Source: Dehalococcoidia bacterium (GTDB lineage Bacteria > Chloroflexota > Dehalococcoidia > UBA3495). From it: a stretch of DNA of 21,240 nt. The notes beneath the pieces were generated by a model. That model searched no databases, was not told the DNA's origin, and was given only the letters and a program-made list of their open reading frames with translations. Each line of letters begins with the position of its first letter. Within the stretch, counting starts at the first letter, position 1. Made by a program: the position numbers and the translations under genes. This document shows positions 16,533-21,240 of the stretch, one piece after another. The stretch is from assembly GCA_002730485.1 (NCBI GenBank), contig PCAH01000084.1, positions 1 through 21,240 on the forward strand, read 5' to 3'.

Positions 16533-16669
16533 ACAACCTTCGGCATACAACGGCCCGGTGGGCTGCAGAATTCGAGCTTAGGAGCGCCATCAGGCCAGGC
16601 ATGGATCGGGGCCTGGAGATCGGTCTGGCACTGCTGAGAGAGGGGAAGGCCAAACCGTTTAGACAGTCT
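16533..16669. other. 137 bp gap between yjbQ and the synthase gene
   Basis: This is the longest gap inside the hopanoid operon. I see no terminator, no clear promoter on either strand, and no convincing small gene. One frame on the minus strand stays open through part of it and into the synthase gene, but it has no ribosome site or protein-like pattern. Confidence 0.4.
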
Positions 16670-17113
16670 CTATTCGCCTACCACATGGACCATTACTTCC
16701 CTGGGACGGGGGTGGTCCAACTCTATGAAGAACACGCTCTGGTAGGTGCCAAACTGCATCTCACCGTCGATTACCGGCACGGTCTCGCTGGTGCCCAGCA
16801 AGAGGTGTTGCAGGTGGGCATGGCCGTTGGGAGACTCGTCCTCGTTCATGTTGACGGTACGGATCTCAAATTTGTTGTGCTGATAGTCGTGCTGGCGAGG
16901 GAATATCTTCTCTAAGAAAGCAGCCATGTCGTCGAGTAATAGCGGCTCGTTTTCATTTATCTTGACTGCCGCGGTGGTGTGCTTGGAGAACACAACGGCG
17001 AAGCCGTTGGCAATATTAGATTCCGAAACACATTCGGCCACCCAGTCGGTGATGTCGATGAACTCGGGTGCGCTCTTGGTCTTCACCCGCTTGCAAAAGG
17101 ACTTGCTAATCAT
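16670..17113 (-). CDS. yjbQ: YjbQ/UPF0047 family protein
   Basis: A 147-residue member of the UPF0047 family, small trimeric proteins also called secondary thiamine-phosphate synthase enzymes because they show weak thiamine-phosphate synthase activity; their main role is unsettled. The signature is clear: FSKHTTAAVKINENEP at 42-57, NGHAHLQHLLLGTSETVPVI (96-115), DGEMQFGTYQSVFFIELDHPRPR (116-138). H45, H98 and H100 are likely functional or metal-contacting residues. The start is ATG at 17113-17111 with AGGGGG 9 bases upstream, preferred over a TTG eleven codons earlier. It lies between shc (71 bp upstream) and the synthase gene (137 bp downstream), on the same strand, in what is otherwise a hopanoid operon. 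No hopanoid function is known for the family, so its place here is unexplained. Confidence 0.9.
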   Translation of the reverse strand: MISKSFCKRVKTKSAPEFIDITDWVAECVSESNIANGFAVVFSKHTTAAVKINENEPLLLDDMAAFLEKIFPRQHDYQHNKFEIRTVNMNEDESPNGHAHLQHLLLGTSETVPVIDGEMQFGTYQSVFFIELDHPRPREVMVHVVGE

Positions 17114-17184
17114 CTTGGAGTTCCCCCTCTCATTAGCCCCAATCAATCTGTTTTAGGCCTGCTGGCCGGTTATTTCCCATGCCC

Positions 17185-19176
17185 TTACTGCGTTTGCAGG
17201 TACCTTCCCATGGCCAACAACGGCCAGTAGTTCCGGTACAGGTGGTAGTTAATCATAAAACCGGCTGGCATATCCAAACCCTGGTAACTGGTTTCTCGGA
17301 TATCTGGTAGTGCTTTTAGTCGCTCCCCTACCCCGTAGCCAGGGAATCCAATGCCGGTGAAATACGGTTCGTCCCAGGTGCCATCTTCTCTCTGGGTTTT
17401 GGCTAGGTATAGTAGACTTTTTTCAGCCGCTTCGCATCCTCCTTCTTTGGCGGCGACCAGAGCGAGGAGCGCCCAGGCTGTCTGAGAGGCAGTGCTGGGG
17501 CCAACGCCGTGCAAACTGGGATTCACGTAAGAGCCGCAACTCTCTCCCCAGCCACCGTCCTCGTTCTGGTGGGCTATGAGCCAATCTACTGCCCGGCGGA
17601 CGTAGTTCTGCGACATGTCTTCGCCGATGGCTTCCAACGCGGGCAATACTGCACCGATGCCGTATACATAGTTCACGCCCCAGCGACCGAACCAGGAACC
17701 GTCTTCTTCCTGCTCGCTGAGCATATACTCCAGCCCTCTCCTGATGTCCGGGTTTTCTTTCGTGTAACCCAGCCGTCCGTACATTTCCAGTAGATGGGCG
17801 GTAACGTCAACGCTGGGCGGGTCCAGGGTCTCACCAAAATCCGAGAACGGGATCTTGGTCAGGTATTTCTTGTTGTTGTCTTTATCAAAGGCTGCCCAGC
17901 CGCCGTTCTTGGATTGCATACCCGACATCCATTCCACGCCCCGCAGGACGGCGTCGGCCCGCCGGGGTTCGGCGTTGTCAGGCAGCCTGACCTGGTCAAG
18001 GCCCATCACGACTATCGATGCGTCATCGATATCTGGGTACATCAAGTTGTCGAACTCGAAAGACCAGCCACCCGGACGGGTCTTCTTGTCCCGAATTTGC
18101 CAATCTCCGCCAGCGAATATCTGTTTGTCGATGAGCCACCTGGCTGATGACTGGACCATCGGGTCGTCGGGCGCGATGCCTGATTCGAGCAAGGCTAATT
18201 GGGCGATGCAGGTGTCCCACACAGGAGAGATGCAGGCCTGAACGCTGCATTTGTCTTCGTCTTCCAGGGCGAAGGTCTCAAAGCCTTCAAACCCCTTCTT
18301 GATCGCCTCGTGTTCCGGTTCGTAACCCAGGGTATGCAGTGCGATCAGGGAATAGACCCAGGGCGGCTGGATGCCGGCCCATGAGCCATCTGCTTCCTGG
18401 TGCTCCAGCACCCATTTCATGATCTTCCGTTCGGCGAACCCGCGGAAGGGATGTACCGGCAGCTTCTGATAGAGGCCAACCAACTTATCGGCCCAAAAGA
18501 GGGCCTTGGCCCAGCCGATTCCATCCGTGGGTTTGGGCAATGAGTAATTGGTGCCTTCTCTGCCGTCCGGGTAGAGTTCGTCGATGTCGGCTGAGGTTGG
18601 CACCGGGCAATAAGGCTGGCGGGTGAGAATGATCAGCATGGGAACCACGGTGGCACGGGCCCAACTGGCAAATTCATAGATGTTGAAGGGCGCCCAGGAT
18701 GGAAGATAGATCATCTCCGGGGGCATATTGGGGGTACCTTTCCAGTCCCACTGATTAAACAGAGCCAGCCAAATCTTGGTAAACACCCGTACCTTTGGCA
18801 CTCCACCCTTGCACAAAATGAATTCTTTGGCCCTTTGGAGGGGCTCGGAATCTGCGGGATGCCCGCCAAGTTTCAGGGCAAAATAGCATTCAACAGACGT
18901 GCTCACATCGCCTGGAGCATCGTAGTACTGTCCCCAGGAGCCATCGTCCCTCTGTTTGCTGAGGATGTAGTTGCAGACCTTGCGCCATCGCTCTGGGTCG
19001 TGCCTGTCGGTGAATTGACAGAGCATCAGATACTCGGCTTCCATGGTGGGGTTCGATTCCAGTTCGCCCCACCAGTAGCCATCGGCGTGTTGGGTTCGCC
19101 TGAAATACTCTTGAGAGAGTCGAACGGCTCGCTTTGTCTCCCGGTTGACTCGGGTATTTCCTGATCTGGCGGCCAT
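17185..19176 (-). CDS. shc: Squalene-hopene cyclase
   Basis: Shc (HpnF) folds squalene into the pentacyclic hopene and hopanol, as a monotopic inner-membrane enzyme with two alpha-barrel domains. The 663 residues match the family (about 630-680). The catalytic acid motif DXDD is DIDD at 382-385. Several QW repeats are visible, for example QRDDGSW 75-81, QEADGSW 260-266, QSKNGGW 421-427, QEEDGSW 489-495, QNEDGGW 537-543 and QREDGTW 595-601. The PPWVYSLIALHTLGY stretch and the SPVWDT segment (317-322) also fit Shc rather than oxidosqualene cyclases. The ATG lies 2 bases after the hpnA stop, and the ribosome site (AGGGGGG) is inside the hpnA end, so translation is probably coupled. It is intact and should be active. 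Confidence 0.96.
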   Translation of the reverse strand: MAARSGNTRVNRETKRAVRLSQEYFRRTQHADGYWWGELESNPTMEAEYLMLCQFTDRHDPERWRKVCNYILSKQRDDGSWGQYYDAPGDVSTSVECYFALKLGGHPADSEPLQRAKEFILCKGGVPKVRVFTKIWLALFNQWDWKGTPNMPPEMIYLPSWAPFNIYEFASWARATVVPMLIILTRQPYCPVPTSADIDELYPDGREGTNYSLPKPTDGIGWAKALFWADKLVGLYQKLPVHPFRGFAERKIMKWVLEHQEADGSWAGIQPPWVYSLIALHTLGYEPEHEAIKKGFEGFETFALEDEDKCSVQACISPVWDTCIAQLALLESGIAPDDPMVQSSARWLIDKQIFAGGDWQIRDKKTRPGGWSFEFDNLMYPDIDDASIVVMGLDQVRLPDNAEPRRADAVLRGVEWMSGMQSKNGGWAAFDKDNNKKYLTKIPFSDFGETLDPPSVDVTAHLLEMYGRLGYTKENPDIRRGLEYMLSEQEEDGSWFGRWGVNYVYGIGAVLPALEAIGEDMSQNYVRRAVDWLIAHQNEDGGWGESCGSYVNPSLHGVGPSTASQTAWALLALVAAKEGGCEAAEKSLLYLAKTQREDGTWDEPYFTGIGFPGYGVGERLKALPDIRETSYQGLDMPAGFMINYHLYRNYWPLLAMGRYLQTQ

Positions 19177-19178
19177 GC

Positions 19179-20201
19179 CTAGATCGCCCCCCTTCTGAGG
19201 CGTTCCACGTGTTTGCCGCCAACGTAGCCGTGGTCGGCGAACCAGTTGATTGCCTGCATCAATGCTTCTTCGACTGGTCTTTGAGGCTGCCCCAACTCAT
19301 GTACCGCTTTGTCGCAATTCACATAGGCTGGTGTTTTTGAAGCCAGCACCCCTTCCACAGGGATCGTAGGCTCTTTGCGCAGAACCGTCCCCTCGACCAA
19401 CTGGTCTGCATAGCCAAGGCCGACAACCAGCCAGTAGGGTAGTCTGATCTTCGGCGCTGAGAGACCGGTGAGTTTACTTAGCATATCGAACAATTCTTTC
19501 AAGCTCATGTTCCGGTTACCCAGGATGTACCGCTCACCAGATCGGCCCTTTTCCAGAGCCAGGATGTGCCCATCAACCACGTCGGCCACGTCCACCACAT
19601 TCATCCCAGTCTTCAGATAGGCCGGCACCTTCCGCCGGAGAAAATCCAAGATCATCTTCCCTGTTGGTGTGGGCTTGACGTCCCACGGCCCCACCGGAAG
19701 CGTGGGGTTTACCACTACCACGGGCATTTCCTTGACTGCGATGTTGAGCGCCTCTCGTTCTGCCAAATGCTTTGAATTCTTGTAGTGGCCGTGAAGTGTC
19801 TTGGGACTGAGAGGTGTGTCTTCGTTGCCCAGGCCGTCTTTTGAAAGGCCTATCGTGCCTACAGTACTGGTATAGACCGTGCGGGAAACCCCAGCTTGAC
19901 GGGCAGCTTCAAGCACATTGATCGTCCCTTGGACGTTGGTGCTGGCTACATTGGCTGGGTTCTTGGACCAGAAGGTGTAGGATGCCGCGACGTGAAAGAC
20001 TGCTTCACAACCATGGACGGCGCGGTCAACCGATTGGCGGTCCAGAATATCGCCCTCCACTGGGACGATTCCGGTGTCCTGGAGAGTCAACCGATTGCTG
20101 CCTGGCCGGACCAGCGCTTGCACATCGTCCCCTCGACGCCACAACTCTCGGGCCAGATTGCCTCCGATGAAACCGGTGGCACCTGTGACCAGGATTTTCA
20201 T
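19179..20201 (-). CDS. hpnA: HpnA, hopanoid-associated SDR (sugar epimerase-like)
   Basis: An extended SDR, 340 residues, of the HpnA family, found in hopanoid gene clusters and annotated as a hopanoid-associated sugar epimerase; its exact reaction is not settled. The NAD(P) motif is TGATGFIGG at 6-14, the serine region is YTSTVGTIG (110-118), and the active-site YxxxK is YKNSK at 140-144, all intact. The family features VFHVAASYTFWSKNP (68-82), VVVVNPTLPVGPWDVKPTPTG and the late EPTIPVEGVLAS segment fit HpnA. ATG start at 20201, with no strong ribosome site in the 63 bp after hpnG. It ends 2 bp before shc. Its position between hpnG and shc suggests a part in making the polar side chain of C35 hopanoids, but this is inference. 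Confidence 0.9.
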   Translation of the reverse strand: MKILVTGATGFIGGNLARELWRRGDDVQALVRPGSNRLTLQDTGIVPVEGDILDRQSVDRAVHGCEAVFHVAASYTFWSKNPANVASTNVQGTINVLEAARQAGVSRTVYTSTVGTIGLSKDGLGNEDTPLSPKTLHGHYKNSKHLAEREALNIAVKEMPVVVVNPTLPVGPWDVKPTPTGKMILDFLRRKVPAYLKTGMNVVDVADVVDGHILALEKGRSGERYILGNRNMSLKELFDMLSKLTGLSAPKIRLPYWLVVGLGYADQLVEGTVLRKEPTIPVEGVLASKTPAYVNCDKAVHELGQPQRPVEEALMQAINWFADHGYVGGKHVERLRRGAI

Positions 20202-20264
20202 AGCTGAGACCGAGCTTGACCGGTATGTGATCCGGCTACAAGGGAATTGGAAAAGGACGGCAGG

Positions 20265-20999
20265 TTACCGGCTGCCATTCCCGATAACACCGGTGGCCCG
20301 CATGTATGACAGGCCGAAGTTGGTCAAAACCGCCTGACAAAGTTGAAGCTGCTTCTTCAAGCGGAGCATGGTTGGTATCCGCCAGGGCATCAGCAAAACG
20401 GTGGTTAAAACCTTGTAGGGAGACTTGGCCAGTCCGGGCAGGTAGCCGGGTAGCTTCTGGTTGGCCGTGTCCAAGACCACCCTGACCGATATAAACGGAA
20501 CTCCAGCATTTTGTGCTGCCTCGGCCACCCGGTAATCCTCCATGTTGACGCTGGAAGCTTGGTATTGCTCCCTGATCGCCTCTCGCTCTTCAACCTCGGA
20601 TACCAGATGATCCACGGTCAATGCGCCGCCGTTAAACATTGGCACCGAGAGGTTGATGGCTGCTTGCTCTGCTGATTTGAACATCTGGTCATCCGGAGTG
20701 ATGGCTTGGCCTGCGCCCTGCGCTGCCCCGTCCTGGAGTGCGTAGCGGTCGGCGAGTACCAGGTCTCCGGTCTCTAAAGTAGGATCTACACCACCGGCAA
20801 CACCGATGAGCAGGACTCCGTTCAAGTTGGAACGGCTACCAGAGAGCATAGTAGCGAGGGTCGCTCCAGCGCGGTCCGGCCCGACACCCAACACGCGGAA
20901 CTCCACATCGGGCTTTACCCCGGTGGCATCCTCTACGTCTAGTAGTTCACGCCGGAGACCGATCAACTCTTGCTCCATGCTGGCGGCCACGATTAGCAA
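20265..20999 (-). CDS. hpnG: HpnG-like adenosylhopane nucleosidase (phosphorylase family)
   Basis: A member of the nucleoside phosphorylase / MTA-SAH nucleosidase superfamily, 244 residues. In hopanoid clusters HpnG removes adenine from adenosylhopane to give ribosylhopane. Visible elements: the first strand LIVAASMEQEL (2-12), the glycine-rich GVAGGVDP (66-73), the GDLVLADRY strand and the base/ribose site VNMEDYRVAEAAQNAGVPF (151-169), followed by SVRVVLDTA. The start is TTG at 20999-20997, the first possible start after an in-frame TAA; the first ATG, seven codons on, would lose the first beta strand. The upstream GAAGAG is a distant, weak ribosome site. The C-terminal tail (about 180-244) is longer and more basic than in MtnN, as in other HpnG-type proteins. 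It follows hpnH by 52 bp, which supports the HpnG assignment. Confidence 0.88.
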   Translation of the reverse strand: MLIVAASMEQELIGLRRELLDVEDATGVKPDVEFRVLGVGPDRAGATLATMLSGSRSNLNGVLLIGVAGGVDPTLETGDLVLADRYALQDGAAQGAGQAITPDDQMFKSAEQAAINLSVPMFNGGALTVDHLVSEVEEREAIREQYQASSVNMEDYRVAEAAQNAGVPFISVRVVLDTANQKLPGYLPGLAKSPYKVLTTVLLMPWRIPTMLRLKKQLQLCQAVLTNFGLSYMRATGVIGNGSR

Positions 21000-21051
21000 A
21001 TTTCTGTACTCTTCTTATTTGATGGAATCTGGGGAGAAAATTCAGGCGAGG

Positions 21052-21240
21052 TTAAGCAGCGGTGATACCGCCCTTGGTGGCCGCGCCTGACTTGATCAAA
21101 GTTGCCCAGTCTTTAGGGGTCTTCAGGGCCTGGAATATGGTCGCGGATTCAAACCCGCAGTGCATCATGCAATTGGCGCATCGTGGGTCTTTGCCCACTC
21201 CGTATTTCTCCCAGATATTCTGGTCAAACAGCTCATTGAC
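21052..21240 (-). CDS. hpnH: HpnH radical SAM adenosyl-hopene transferase (C-terminal end only)
   Basis: Only the last 62 codons are in the window; the rest continues past the right edge. HpnH is a radical SAM enzyme that joins a 5'-deoxyadenosyl group to hopene (diploptene), the first step towards C35 bacteriohopanepolyols. The fragment shows the family C-terminal signature: WEKYGVGKDPRCANCMMHCGFES, here cysteines C-x2-C-x3-C at fragment residues 21, 24 and 28, then an ALKTPKDW segment and a stop at 21054-21052. The first gene I can see of the minus-strand hopanoid operon, it lies 52 bp upstream of hpnG, the enzyme acting directly after it. The radical SAM CxxxCxxC motif itself lies outside the window. 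Confidence 0.9.
   Translation of the reverse strand, partial: VNELFDQNIWEKYGVGKDPRCANCMMHCGFESATIFQALKTPKDWATLIKSGAATKGGITAA

Noticed and set aside
16533..16550. TTG start for the synthase six codons upstream
   Set aside because: No ribosome site before it; the ATG at 16532 has AAGG at a good distance.
17114..17146. TTG start for yjbQ eleven codons upstream
   Set aside because: The ATG at 17113 has a strong AGGGGG ribosome site, which lies inside the extension, and the family normally begins near this ATG.
17147..17184. GGCC-AGCA-GGCC hairpin followed by TAAAA between shc and yjbQ as a terminator
   Set aside because: The stem is only 4 bp and the downstream bases are A-rich in the reading direction, not a T-run.

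Overview
The window is dense, ordinary-looking bacterial chromosome. It carries 17 protein genes (two of them cut by the window edges), gaps mostly under 170 bp, and no rRNA, tRNA, CRISPR array, insertion sequence or phage gene that I can see. The best guess for the host is a Chloroflexota bacterium of the Dehalococcoidia/SAR202 kind. This is an inference from gene content: a cytoplasmic arylsulfotransferase-like propeller, an SsuD-like flavin monooxygenase, a PlsY of the 'NSGAANVFR' type, a hopanoid operon, and frequent TTG/GTG starts. A sequence search would have to confirm it.

Left part (1-6500). A minus-strand series runs comEA, comEC, rph: DNA-uptake genes, then RNase PH, whose 3' part lies off the left edge. 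Divergent from comEA is ilvE on the plus strand, with a recognisable -10 box and a clean intrinsic terminator. It is followed by plsY (TTG start) and an arylsulfotransferase-like beta-propeller gene. The propeller gene converges, with only 9 bp between, on the next block.

Middle (6498-13620). A single minus-strand gene encodes an 1824-residue DUF4011 / SF1 helicase / Vsr-like nuclease / DUF3320 protein, an architecture resembling predicted anti-phage effectors. A region of about 220 residues occurs twice in it, once before DUF4011 and once inside the helicase core. Divergent from it is a plus-strand pair: a small cupin and an SsuD-like flavin-dependent monooxygenase.

Right part (13646-21240). 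A minus-strand hopanoid operon reads, in transcription order: hpnH (3' part only), hpnG, hpnA, shc, yjbQ, a squalene/phytoene-type synthase, an extended SDR, and an inosine-uridine-type nucleoside hydrolase. Together these can make the C30 skeleton (synthase, Shc), add the adenosyl group (HpnH) and remove adenine (HpnG). HpnA, the second SDR and the nucleoside hydrolase are candidates for further side-chain or by-product chemistry. hpnC and hpnE are absent from the window, so either the synthase acts alone or the partners lie elsewhere.

The most unusual items are the internally duplicated helicase-nuclease and the non-standard members of the hopanoid operon (yjbQ, the SDR with a shifted active-site spacing, the nucleoside hydrolase).
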